In this document: positions 1 through 6,722 of the stretch, piece after piece
Layout: every line of letters begins with the position of its first letter
Position numbering within the stretch: the stretch's first letter is position 1
Assembly (NCBI GenBank): GCA_026002265.1
Contig: BOBG01000020.1
Location: 1 to 24,040 of the forward strand
Origin: Spirochaetia bacterium
GTDB lineage: Bacteria; Spirochaetota; Spirochaetia; Treponematales; Breznakiellaceae
Direction of reading: 5' to 3'
DNA: 24,040 nucleotides
Translations under genes and position numbers: made by a program
Notes under the pieces: model-generated
Told to the model about the DNA's origin: nothing
The model's input: the letters and a program-made list of their open reading frames with translations, nothing else
Database searches by the model: none

Positions 1-92
1 GAAAAACTCAGCACCTTCCGGGCCTGATAGAACGCGAACAGAAGCGCCAGGATCGAACCCGCCGGCACCAGAAAGAAAAGCCTCTCTAACAT
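1..92 (-). CDS. N-terminus of a probable membrane-bound ion-pumping pyrophosphatase (partial)
   Basis: The window edge cuts this minus-strand gene after 30 codons. The visible peptide begins MLERLFFLVPAGSILALLFA and is a single hydrophobic segment ending in a short basic stretch. This resembles the first transmembrane helix of bacterial H+/Na+-translocating pyrophosphatases (HppA), which often begin with an aromatic-rich FFLVP/FWLIP segment followed by a small-residue-rich helix. The start is well supported: an AAGGAGGA ribosome-binding site (97-104) lies four bases upstream of the ATG. HppA would couple PPi hydrolysis to cation export across the inner membrane. The assignment rests on 30 residues only, so another polytopic membrane protein is possible. 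Confidence 0.5.
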   Translation of the reverse strand, partial: MLERLFFLVPAGSILALLFAFYQARKVLSF

Positions 93-184
93 AGAATCCT
101 CCTTAAACTGTAATAATAAATATGAAAGTGATCATATATGAAGCGCAAAAAACATGAAAAGCCTCGTTATATGATGGCCATATT

Positions 185-406
185 TTATTTTTTTGATAAC
201 AATATAAATATACCAATACTTGTTATGAATGCCATTATTCCACCAAATATAAAAGGCATTCACTGTCCCATTAAATCCCATAAAACACCTGCAATTATTG
301 AAGCGGGTAACAGCCCTAACCCGACTAGCGCCGAATATAAACCCAGCGAACTTGCCTTTTGTGTTTCCGGTACAATTTCCACAATAAGAGCCCGTTCTAT
401 TCCTGT
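185..406 (-). pseudogene. C-terminal remnant of an MFS transporter
   Basis: The minus strand encodes a stretch reading ALIVEIVPETQKASSLGLYS followed by a glycine/leucine-rich helix (VGLGLLPASIIAGVLWDLMG). This is the pattern of the last helices of major-facilitator efflux proteins, with the R/E-V-P and G-LGLYxAxxGLGLLPAS motifs. An in-frame TGA (260-262) interrupts it; the same frame then continues for about 24 residues through another hydrophobic helix to a TAA at 185. The N-terminal nine or ten helices are absent because the reading frame joins an IS1595-type transposase fragment around 406-416. It is a decayed gene end, not a functional transporter. Confidence 0.7.
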
Positions 407-415
407 CGTGCTGCC

Positions 416-655
416 CCATTTGCCGCGGACACGGCGGGCACCGAAATAAAACTCGTCAAGCTCATAGTCACCCGAGCCGGTTTCATCCTCAAGCAGTGCC
501 AGTCTAAAAACTATTCTGTGCAACTGTCCATAATACAGATTCACCGCTTTCCGGTTTATTCCGATGATTTTCACAGCCGATGTGGCGTTTATAACTTCGC
601 AAAAACATCGAATAATTTTATTCACTTTCTGTGTACTTAATCTACTGTATCTCAT
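416..655 (-). pseudogene. IS1595-type (ISXO2-like) transposase N-terminal fragment
   Basis: About 80 residues from MRYSRLSTQKVNKIIRCF to the motif ELDEFYFGARRVRGK match the start of IS1595/IS1016-family transposases: an N-terminal helix-turn-helix, then the first catalytic-domain strand with the DE(S/F)YFGxRRxRGKRG signature. Intact members run to about 210-230 residues; here the frame passes directly into an MFS fragment, so the DDE catalytic core is lost. The bases just upstream of the start (about 656-698) could include the old element end, but no matching second inverted repeat was found. It is a dead insertion-sequence fragment, and the chimeric open frame with the MFS end should not be read as a fusion protein. 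Confidence 0.72.
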
Positions 656-714
656 TGATTTAACCCTACACCTCTTTTGAGATGATGGTCAAGAGCCTTT
701 TAATAACACTATTC

Positions 715-1078
715 TTATTTAATATTTTTATACAATATAATGTTTTGGGTATTGGTTTGCCCCATTCCAATTTCTCTGGAAGTTGCATTCCTAGTAGCTG
801 AAATATCGCTCAGGACACCGCTATTATGTCGCCAGTGCGCCGTAGCTTCCTCCAGATACTGCCATCCACTGGAATAATCACCTTTATCGTAAAAAATAAT
901 TCCGCCTGCCGGTCCAGCATCACCTATTTGTATACCCTATTTGACGATCTTGTAGAAAATCGCCCCGCCGTATCATCGCCGGTATTTCCGGTTTCTGTAC
1001 CCACACTACTCGCACAACCGATGACAAGCATAGCTAACAAAACAACTGAAAACACGCCTTTTTTACAATTACTCTCCT
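715..1078 (-). pseudogene. Broken lipoprotein with IGDxGPAGG (DUF1566-like) module
   Basis: Two frames together form one decayed gene. After an AGGAGAG ribosome-binding site (1072-1078) the first frame encodes a lipoprotein signal peptide (KKGVFSVVLLAMLVIGCASS, lipobox around VIGC) and a polar stretch up to a stop near 925. The next frame encodes IGDAGPAGGIIFYDKGDYSS and GWQYLEEATAHW, the start of a module seen in many treponemal lipoproteins, and stops at 715 shortly after NTQN, where intact copies continue much further. The start codon itself appears lost (TTG followed at once by TAA). Start loss, frameshift and 3-prime truncation make it a pseudogene. The truncation lies next to the IS1595 fragment, so insertion may have caused it. 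Confidence 0.7.
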
Positions 1079-1124
1079 AATGGTAAAAAAACAATAAGAG
1101 TTAAGTGTTAGATTTCACAAAATC

Positions 1125-1183
1125 TGCCTTAGCCAAGCCACTACTGCGGCGTAGTGTAAACTGTATGTTATGCGCCGTTATGC
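1125..1183 (-). repeat. attC-like half site A (dispersed GCATAAC/CCGCAGTAG repeat)
   Basis: On the minus strand this reads GCATAAC, an 11-base spacer, then ACTACGCCGCAGTAGT and GGCTTGG. The same order and nearly the same bases occur at 6292-6335 (plus) and 7536-7575 (minus). A second GCATAAC lies at 1177-1183, just 5-prime of the first on the minus strand. It follows the stop of the minus-strand operon by about 190 bases, as an attC follows a cassette gene. The right-hand GTTATGY box expected of a full attC is not visible, so the site is truncated or is only a related repeat. Confidence 0.5.
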
Positions 1184-1368
1184 TGTCACTGGCTTTCGGA
1201 CTACGATCTTTGGAATATAATTTTTTACATAATAATTTTGTGCCGTAGGCGCACCCCCATTATTTTATAATAATTATTTATACAACAAATCTTAAAAATT
1301 ATTTTGCCCCTATAAACAACCGCCCCCTCGCCATGGACGGCGGAGTACACCATTATTTTTTTATTTAT
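1184..1368. other. AT-rich intergenic stretch downstream of the operon
   Basis: No coding region is seen. The sequence contains two small GC-rich imperfect hairpins (around 1239-1255, GTGCCGTAGGCGCAC, and around 1320-1344, CCGCC...GGCGG) in otherwise AT-rich DNA. The second lies about 25 bases beyond the operon stop and could act in transcript termination or stability, but lacks a clear U-tract on the minus strand. Confidence 0.35.
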
Positions 1369-2001
1369 TTAAAATGAATATCCTAATCTAAATACAAGGC
1401 GTAAATCAAACGGTAAATTGAAAAAATGCCATTCATCTTCCACACGATATTTCCCTTTATTATTTTGAAATGGTATTATCCATGTTTTACTAATTCCTCC
1501 GCCTAATTGTATGGTAAAACCATTTTTTAAAATCCATTGATAACCTGATAATAAACCAAATCCCAAATGGGTAAAAGTATCATCTAAATCTTTTGTCGAT
1601 ACATATGTCCATCCAATAGTTGGATATATGCTGACATACATTCCTTTAAGCCGTGTTCTAAAGGGACGGTACATAAAAGCAGGCATTAAAAGAAATTGAA
1701 ACTGCTGACCATAATCTCTGTTATACCTCCCTCCACTATCTTCAAAATAACTGCTTAAATAATTTTCAAAGAAAAGCGTATTTACAATTGAAATATTAAA
1801 ATACTGGTTTATTGCGTATTGAAATTCAACGTCTGTTGCAATAGAAAATGTTTTACTGTTATTGTCCATAAATAGATATGCTATATCTGCCGCATATAGT
1901 AAGGGGCTTCCCTGTATAGAAAATGTTTTTTCATTTTCTTCGGGAAATACCGCTAAAGACAAATATAAGAACAAAACGCTAAAAAAATATTTCTTTTTCA
2001 T
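1369..2001 (-). CDS. Small outer-membrane beta-barrel protein (210 aa), last gene of operon
   Basis: The product begins MKKKYFFSVLFLYLSLAVF, a typical cleavable signal peptide, with predicted cleavage before EENEK. The rest alternates short aromatic-rich strands with turns (FQFLLMPAFMYRPF, MYVSIYPTIGWTYVS, TIQLGGG) and ends in the strand DLRLVFRLGYSF with a terminal phenylalanine, as expected of an outer-membrane barrel recognised by BamA. No specific family is recognised. A GTG at 2005-2007 overlaps the upstream stop, but ATG 2001 has AAGG at a better distance, so the shorter start was chosen. It follows the C39-like lipoprotein gene by two bases and is surely translated with it. Role unknown; envelope location is inferred. 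Confidence 0.75.
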   Translation of the reverse strand: MKKKYFFSVLFLYLSLAVFPEENEKTFSIQGSPLLYAADIAYLFMDNNSKTFSIATDVEFQYAINQYFNISIVNTLFFENYLSSYFEDSGGRYNRDYGQQFQFLLMPAFMYRPFRTRLKGMYVSIYPTIGWTYVSTKDLDDTFTHLGFGLLSGYQWILKNGFTIQLGGGISKTWIIPFQNNKGKYRVEDEWHFFNLPFDLRLVFRLGYSF

Positions 2002-2003
2002 TT

Positions 2004-2687
2004 TCACGCCTTATTGTCGATAATGTAAATAGTATTTTTATGGAAAAGCCCCATATTAAAACCTACCTTAAAATACCATTCCATATTTTCATAACATTCA
2101 TACCGTGTTGCCCGTATAAAATCTTTTATTGTATAAGTCTCTTCATAACCATAAGGGTTTTGCACAATGATTTTATTGCCGCTAAAATCCATTGCGGTTA
2201 CAATACCAAAATGAAGAGTCCATTCACCGGACGTGTTTTTTGCGGCAAATTCAACCGGTGAAGGAAATCCGTTTCCAAGAGAAGCATATATTCCTTTAAG
2301 GAGTTCTGTATTAGTTATATTTACACATCGAACGGTTTTCCATTCCGGAAATTGGCGGGTCATTTCATTAAGAAAACCAGAACCCATAGAAGTTGTAATT
2401 TCACCGTTGTTTTGTGAGTATAAAGACTGTTCGGTTATTGTTTTACCTTTCCAATTTGCGAGCATTTCAATACAGGCATATCCACAGGATATTTCCTGCG
2501 TTATTGCATTGAGTCCTGTTATTCCTACATACGGATATGCGCTATTATTTATTAATTCTGAATAATCATCATCATAATAGACCCTGAATTCTGCCGGAAA
2601 GCCAACAGGGTCTCTACACGTTATACAAATTAAACTGACAAAAAGAATTATGGTTAATTGTAAAGTCCAAAATAATGTTTTCTTCAT
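2004..2687 (-). CDS. C39-like (papain-fold) cysteine peptidase lipoprotein
   Basis: The 227-residue product starts with a signal peptide ending in a lipobox-like ICITC (Cys 24), so it is probably lipid-anchored in the envelope. Residues 62-75 read ITQEISCGYACIEM, matching the Q-x(3-4)-CG-x-A-C segment around the nucleophile of C39-like peptidases (Gln 64, Cys 68). LHFGIVTAMD supplies the His (159) and IVQNPYG the third triad position (Asn 177 in place of the more usual Asp). C39-like domains cleave peptides, often after double glycine, but many stand-alone members are uncharacterised. ATG 2687 is preferred to ATG 2696 because AAGGA sits directly on the latter. The gene is 45 bases downstream of the beta-lactamase-fold gene and two upstream of a barrel gene, in one operon. 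Confidence 0.72.
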   Translation of the reverse strand: MKKTLFWTLQLTIILFVSLICITCRDPVGFPAEFRVYYDDDYSELINNSAYPYVGITGLNAITQEISCGYACIEMLANWKGKTITEQSLYSQNNGEITTSMGSGFLNEMTRQFPEWKTVRCVNITNTELLKGIYASLGNGFPSPVEFAAKNTSGEWTLHFGIVTAMDFSGNKIIVQNPYGYEETYTIKDFIRATRYECYENMEWYFKVGFNMGLFHKNTIYIIDNKA

Positions 2688-2732
2688 TTTATGCATTCCT
2701 TTTATCCTAAAAAGTGCCAGGTACCATTGCGT

Positions 2733-3794
2733 TTACAATAACTCCGACATCAATTTAACACCCATAACAACAGCGGGAATACCATCATTTGGAGACAGAT
2801 TTGATAAAATCACTACACCTATCTGTTTTGCTTTATTAAACGCGATATAACTGTTAAAGTTTGTCGTTCCGCCATTGTGCCAGATAAGATTATTTTTTTT
2901 ATCCAGTATCCAACCGATACCGGCGCTATCCATACGTATTCCCAATTCCGCATATTGTTTTGTAATCGCATTTATTTCTGTGATTTCTGTATGCCCCAAG
3001 GCAAGATAGGGAATACTTCCGGTCATGTGCGTCTTAACATATTGCATCATATCACTTATCGTAGAAACAATGCCGCCCGCGGGAAGATACGCATCATCAG
3101 CATTCCATTTCCAATAGCCGCTTAAATCGCCTGTTCCATCTGATATTTTTGTATGAGTAAGCCCTAATTCAGATACAATAAAATTATTCATTACGGTTAC
3201 AAAATCATTTCTGTATATGGCGGCTAAAGCGCTCCCGACAGTCGATATGCCAAAGTTTGAATAGAGATATGAATATGATTTATCGATAAGCAAATGATTG
3301 CCTATTTGTGAGTTAAGTCTGGCTGTATTTATACCGTAAAATGAATTTCCATTTCCCTTTTTGCTGTTTGTTGCGTCAAGCAAATCGAAATAATAATCCT
3401 TATACCCGGACGTATGAGTAACAAGCCGCTTAAATGTCGGGTAATATTGATTGCCAGAAAGATTAAAATGCGATTTTATTGAATCGTCAAGCGAAACCTT
3501 GTTTTCATGTATTGCCTTACAAAATAATGAGGTGGTAAAAGTTTTTGTGATAGAGCCAATTTCATAGATATATTCTTTTTGTGGAAGAATTGAGCCATTT
3601 TCGCCATAAACGATATATTCCATTGTCCCATTTTTTACAATGCCTACTGAAATACGTGTGCCCGGATTATTTCTTGTAGTCTTTGCGATCATTTTCAAAA
3701 AACTATCAGGCAAGTCTAATTCCATCCTACAGCAAATAAAAAATGAGGAGCAGATTATCGAAAAGATAATTATACGAATGATTTTATTTTTCAT
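2733..3794 (-). CDS. Serine beta-lactamase-fold hydrolase (class C / PBP4*-like), probable lipoprotein
   Basis: The 353-residue product has the three active-site motifs of the beta-lactamase/transpeptidase-like family: S81-I-T-K84 in EIGSITKTF, Y178-S-N180 in LYSNFG, and H306-N-G-G309 in WHNGGTTNF, plus the PAGGIVST element at 239-246. The N-terminus (MKNKIIRIIIFSIICSSFFI then CC) is a signal peptide, probably with a lipidated cysteine near 21-22. Family members hydrolyse peptidoglycan stem peptides, esters or beta-lactams; the HNGG form of motif 3 is typical of the esterase/D-aminopeptidase side, so antibiotic resistance should not be assumed. Its ATG overlaps the stop of the upstream barrel gene (ATGA, 3791-3794), indicating translational coupling. 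Length is normal. Confidence 0.85.
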   Translation of the reverse strand: MKNKIIRIIIFSIICSSFFICCRMELDLPDSFLKMIAKTTRNNPGTRISVGIVKNGTMEYIVYGENGSILPQKEYIYEIGSITKTFTTSLFCKAIHENKVSLDDSIKSHFNLSGNQYYPTFKRLVTHTSGYKDYYFDLLDATNSKKGNGNSFYGINTARLNSQIGNHLLIDKSYSYLYSNFGISTVGSALAAIYRNDFVTVMNNFIVSELGLTHTKISDGTGDLSGYWKWNADDAYLPAGGIVSTISDMMQYVKTHMTGSIPYLALGHTEITEINAITKQYAELGIRMDSAGIGWILDKKNNLIWHNGGTTNFNSYIAFNKAKQIGVVILSNLSPNDGIPAVVMGVKLMSELL

Positions 3795-4270
3795 AATCGT
3801 ACCGTCAGCCCCAATCCGCCGCCAAAAAGTATATAATCATGCATTACTCCGCCGGCGAATAGTAATAAGGCGCTTATGCCGATATTTCTTGTAAAAAAAT
3901 ATCCTCCATCTGCCTTTACACCAATCAGTATATCTGTATTTCCATCAGGAACAAATAGTAATGAGCCTCCGACATGGAATTTTTCTTTGAGAAAATGGTA
4001 GCCGAGACCAAAATATAGATTTTGATACACACCATTCTCAATACTGACGTTCACCAAGTCACCAAATGTTAATTGCAATCCTTCTTTGGAAATCAAATTA
4101 ACATCAAATCCGGTACATACAAATCCGACATCATAGCCATCACTCGAAATCATTGAGCCGCCGATGATAGTGTTTCCAATTATTGAACCGGTTTTTTTCT
4201 CTTGTGAGAATACGGTGGTTCCCAAAAGCAATGTCAATAGTACTGTGAAGCCAAATTTTACTTTTTTCAT
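3791..4270 (-). CDS. Small outer-membrane beta-barrel protein (159 aa), first gene of operon
   Basis: The product starts MKKVKFGFTVLLTLLLGTTV with cleavage likely after VFSQ, followed by glycine-rich alternating strands (LYFGLGYHF, FHVGGSLLFV, ILIGVKADGGYFF, ISALLLFAGGV) and a final strand GGGLGLTVRL. This is the composition of an eight-stranded-type outer-membrane barrel; no named family is recognised. GAGGAG seven bases upstream of ATG 4270 gives a strong start, and a consensus promoter lies at 4348-4376. It leads a four-gene minus-strand operon (barrel, serine hydrolase, cysteine peptidase, barrel), suggesting a role in the envelope linked to those enzymes; that link is inference. Confidence 0.75.
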   Translation of the reverse strand: MKKVKFGFTVLLTLLLGTTVFSQEKKTGSIIGNTIIGGSMISSDGYDVGFVCTGFDVNLISKEGLQLTFGDLVNVSIENGVYQNLYFGLGYHFLKEKFHVGGSLLFVPDGNTDILIGVKADGGYFFTRNIGISALLLFAGGVMHDYILFGGGLGLTVRL

Positions 4271-4347
4271 AGCGCACTCCTCAAATGGCGGGATTTTTGC
4301 GCTTTATAATTTTTTTAATTTTATATTGAACAAATGACCATATATTT

Positions 4348-4376
4348 AGTATATGCTATTTTTGGTGCATAGTCAA
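4348..4376 (-). promoter_or_regulatory. Promoter of the four-gene envelope operon
   Basis: On the minus strand TTGACT (4371-4376) and TATACT (4348-4353) are separated by exactly 17 bases, a near-consensus sigma-70 promoter. Transcription would start near 4341 and give a leader of about 70 nt before ATG 4270. No operator palindrome is evident within it. Confidence 0.75.
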
Positions 4377-4411
4377 GTAGCCCTGCGAAAAAATGTGAAA
4401 AAAGGCATAAA

Positions 4412-4437
4412 GGGCAGGCGTTTGGCGCCTGACGCCC
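4412..4437. repeat. GC-rich hairpin between divergent units
   Basis: The arms GGGC-AGGCG and CGCCT-GAC-GCCC pair around a TTTGG loop with a three-base bulge. It lies between the operon promoter and the decayed HNH gene, in otherwise AT-rich DNA. On the plus strand it is followed by GTTTCTCTTTT, so it could be an old terminator; no plus-strand gene precedes it. Origin unknown. Confidence 0.4.
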
Positions 4438-4480
4438 GTTTCTCTTTTCCCATACCCTTATTATATCATTCTATAAGTTA

Positions 4481-5502
4481 GAGAACAAGTCTAATTCTAT
4501 TGGTGGAATATTAACTTCATCAAAAATAATATGTAAAGACTGTAATTCAAAATTTGGCTCATCTTTTGATGCAGAATTATCTAAACAATTGAATTTTTAT
4601 GCTAATTTTTTAATGATAAAACGTGAACGTGGAAATCCGCCACCTGTTTTAATGGTTAATGAAAAAACCAGAGAAAAATATTATATCGATCATGAAGGTA
4701 TGCCTATTATTGAAAAATCTACAGTAAAGCAAGAACAATCTGATGATAAGGTTGAAATATCTATAACCGCACGAAACATATTAAATGGATTATCAAAAAA
4801 GTATAAAAACTTGAATGTTGAAGATGCCTTAAAACAAGCGGTACATGTAGAAAAACAAATTACAGAGCCACTTTCAATAAAATTGACCGTCGGTGGAAAA
4901 GAGTCTATGCCTGCAATATTAAAAATGGCAATAAATTATTATGTTGAAAAAACTGGCGATATTGAATCAGTTTCATATGCAATAGAAGAATTAAAAAAGA
5001 ATGCTACAATCAAAGTTGAGCCTATAATTTTTGAAAGACGATTATATGATTTGGAGGCGGAAGAAGTATCACATAGCATATTTTTATCAGAGTCACATGC
5101 CGAAAAGAAATTATATGCAATAATAGAGCTATTCAATGTTGTCAGTTTTATAGTAAAATTATCTGATAATTATAATCGAAATGATTTTGATGATTTGTAT
5201 GTCTTGAAGTATGAGAAAAGGCCAAAACACTTAACTATAAACCGACATATGACAGATATTCATTTTTGAATATCCAAAATCAAAGCCAAATTTTCAAATT
5301 ATGGAAGATGCGACAAGTAGAATATTAAAAATTGCAATGGAAAGGCAAATGTCTTCTTTATAATAAAAGATTGATAGAAAAGGCATGGGATGAAACAATA
5401 AGTAAAATTATTCCAGAGGGCGGTATTATTACTCTAGAAGCGTCAAATGAATTTGCATCTAGAGTAGCACAAGATTTTGTAAAATTTAATTATAGGATTT
5501 AA
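4481..5502 (+). pseudogene. Truncated and frameshifted HNH-endonuclease-like gene
   Basis: The open frame begins without a start codon and reads SIGGILTSSKIICKDCNSKF, then DAELSKQLNFYANFL. This resembles the second half of an HNH-type zinc-binding nuclease domain (normally preceded by an EHIIP-S/G-GG stretch holding the catalytic His and a first Cys pair), so the 5-prime catalytic part is lost. The frame stops at 5269 (HMTDIHF). The sense continues in the next frame (EYPKSKPNFQIMEDATSRIL) and, after a second shift near 5360, in a third frame (LYNKRLIEKAWDETISKIIP) to a TAA at 5502. Two frameshifts plus 5-prime loss make it non-functional. A GCATAAC palindrome follows its end, as an attC would follow a cassette gene. 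Confidence 0.62.
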
Positions 5503-5526
5503 GAAAAAAATTGTAGTAGTAGCAAG

Positions 5527-5560
5527 GGCATTTCGCATAACATGCGTTATGCGAAATGCC
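5527..5560. repeat. Perfect 15-bp palindrome around GCATAAC/GTTATGC (attC-like half site B)
   Basis: GGCATTTCGCATAAC and its exact reverse complement flank a four-base ATGC loop. The plus strand from GCATAAC onward (ATGCGTTATGCG) parallels the start of the site at 6292 (ATGCGCTATACG), so this may be a diverged or shortened attC. A second small hairpin, CCGCAT-cc-ATGCGG, lies about 28 bases downstream. It sits between the HNH remnant and the toxin gene. Confidence 0.5.
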
Positions 5561-5622
5561 TGAACGAATTTATGGAATGCACCGCATCCATGCGGCGCAA
5601 ATAGAATAATAGCGAATTAGGT

Positions 5623-5883
5623 TTATTCGTAATGTGTCCACATTCTGATAATCTTTACAGTTTTTTCATCTTCATAAATTTGGTAAATTAATCTGTGCTG
5701 TATATTAATTCTCCTAGAATAGGAACCAAGTAAATCGCCCAGCAATTTTTCATACGGTGGCGGATTTTGATAGGGATTATTATGTAGTATTTCAATAAGT
5801 TTCATAACATTATTTTTGAGACCAGCTCTGTTTATCTTTTTTGCGTCTTTCTTTACCTGAGAAGAATATATTATTTGGTACAT
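5623..5883 (-). CDS. yoeB: YoeB-type toxin (mRNA endoribonuclease)
   Basis: The 86-residue product has the Txe/YoeB pattern: an N-terminal strand and helix with KKDAKKI, the segment NPPPYEKLLGDLLGSYSRRI, and the C-terminal strand VKIIRMWTHYE. Catalytic positions of YoeB correspond to Glu 45, Arg 58 and His 84, all present, so the enzyme should be active as a ribosome-dependent mRNA interferase. Length is normal for the family. It begins one base after the stop of the antitoxin gene, the usual antitoxin-first order. It lies in a region bearing cassette-like repeats, and such modules are common integron cargo. Confidence 0.9.
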   Translation of the reverse strand: MYQIIYSSQVKKDAKKINRAGLKNNVMKLIEILHNNPYQNPPPYEKLLGDLLGSYSRRINIQHRLIYQIYEDEKTVKIIRMWTHYE

Positions 5884-5884
5884 T

Positions 5885-6127
5885 TTACCATTCTATCTCT
5901 CTGGAACAATTTTCGATTTTTTCTTGCATACCAGCAATAATTGACTCTTTCATTCCTGGTATAGAGTTTAGATAAAGCGTTTCTTCAACGGAACGCCATA
6001 CATCTGCGGAAACTAATACCGCCGATGAATTTGTACCGGCAATAGTTATTGGTTCAAACGTATTTTGGACATCATCCAAAACCGTATCTAAATTTTCTTT
6101 TATCCTTGAGACGCTTAATACAGTCAT
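5885..6127 (-). CDS. yefM: YefM/Phd-type antitoxin
   Basis: The 80-residue product begins MTVLSVSRIKENLDTVLDDV and continues with PITIAGTNSSAVLVSADVW, the dimerising DNA-binding fold of Phd/YefM antitoxins. It ends with the signature ETLYLNSIPGMKESI region and an acidic, probably disordered C-terminus that would cover the YoeB active site. It lies directly 5-prime of yoeB. GGGGATAAA before the ATG is the ribosome-binding region. A promoter and a palindrome overlapping its -10 box (6145-6185) fit autorepression by the antitoxin/toxin complex. Confidence 0.9.
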   Translation of the reverse strand: MTVLSVSRIKENLDTVLDDVQNTFEPITIAGTNSSAVLVSADVWRSVEETLYLNSIPGMKESIIAGMQEKIENCSREIEW

Positions 6128-6144
6128 TTTATCCCCAAAAAATA

Positions 6145-6185
6145 CTTGTTAATAACAAGATAATTGTTAAAAATAGTTTTGTCAA
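6145..6185 (-). promoter_or_regulatory. yefM-yoeB promoter with overlapping palindromic operator
   Basis: On the minus strand TTGACA (6180-6185) and TATCTT (6157-6162) have a 17-base spacer. The perfect palindrome CTTGTT-AAT-AACAAG (6145-6159) overlaps the -10 box and the start site, the expected position for the YefM operator. Confidence 0.72.
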
Positions 6186-6243
6186 GACTAAAAAATGACA
6201 TTTTTTGAATTTTTCTTCAAAAACTGGAAAAATTAAAATATAA

Positions 6244-6286
6244 GCCCGCCCAAACATCCGTGTTTGGACACTTCGTAGGTTCGGGC
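6244..6286. repeat. Nested hairpin upstream of attC-like site C
   Basis: CCAAACA-tccg-TGTTTGG (6250-6267) is a perfect seven-base stem. GCCCG (6244-6248) and CGGGC (6282-6286) can pair outside it. It adjoins the GCATAAC repeat at 6292 and lies outside any gene. Function unknown. Confidence 0.45.
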
Positions 6287-6335
6287 GCATCGCATAACAT
6301 GCGCTATACGCTGCGCCGCAGTAGCGGGCTTGGCC
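6287..6335 (+). repeat. attC-like half site C
   Basis: The plus strand reads TCGCATAAC, ATGCGCTATAC, GCTGCGCCGCAGTAGC and GGGCTTGG, almost identical to the left two thirds of the complete site at 7503-7575 read on the minus strand. The terminal GTTATGY box is missing: a separate inverted repeat begins at 6333. It is oriented opposite to the complete copy. Confidence 0.52.
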
Positions 6336-6384
6336 GGAGAAAAACCACACAAAGGGCGTAGCCCGACTGGGGTTTTTCTCCGGC
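6333..6384. repeat. 52-bp nested inverted repeat
   Basis: GCCGGAGAAAAACC (6333-6346) is perfectly complementary to GGTTTTTCTCCGGC (6371-6384), and the 24-base middle contains its own GGGC-gta-GCCC hairpin (6354-6364). The outer arms contain A- and T-runs that could act as a bidirectional terminator, but no obvious transcript requires one on the plus side. It begins inside the end of the attC-like repeat and precedes the GNAT fragment. Confidence 0.6.
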
Positions 6385-6389
6385 ACATT

Positions 6390-6614
6390 TTTGCAGCTGC
6401 TGGAAACCTATTTGAAACATACTATAATGAACAGATGAACGGAATACGCAATGTTATTGTAGCGGAAATGGAGGAAGATACGGCAGGTTATATCACCTTA
6501 ATCAAATCGGCAGAAGAAGGTCCTTTTTGTGGAAAAAATATCCCTGAAATCTTGGTTTCATGGTCAAATAACGGGGAAAATCAGATTGATATTTTACTAG
6601 ATACTATAATATAA
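6390..6614 (+). pseudogene. GNAT acetyltransferase fragment
   Basis: The frame reads FAAAGNLFETYYNEQMNGIR, then NVIVAEMEEDTAGYITLIKS and EGPFCGKNIPEI. This is the N-terminal half of a GNAT N-acetyltransferase: the central beta-strands with the GYITL motif, up to the point where I-x-DL-x-V and the acetyl-CoA loop (Q/R-x-x-G-x-G/A) should follow. After NIPEI the sequence diverges (LVSWSNNGENQIDILLDTII) and stops, so the cofactor-binding half is missing. No start codon with a ribosome-binding site is seen. A plus-strand frame after it (about 6590-6722) gives a lysine-rich tail, NDSIIAISHNKIQKVNSGK, of unknown origin that runs up to the IS end. Confidence 0.55.
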
Positions 6615-6722
6615 TAAACAATGACTCAATAATAGCAATAAGTCATAATAAAATTCAGAAAGTAAATAGTGGAAAATACAAAACAATTGAAAAAATACAA
6701 TCAGAATATGAAAATAGATATT

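Noticed and set aside
826..1080. Plus-strand open frame of 84 codons
   Set aside because: The opposite strand carries the recognisable lipoprotein remnant with signal peptide and IGDAGPAGG.
2733..3794. Acquired beta-lactam resistance gene
   Set aside because: Motifs fit the broad class-C/esterase family; the HNGG box and lipoprotein signal give no reason to assume antibiotic hydrolysis.
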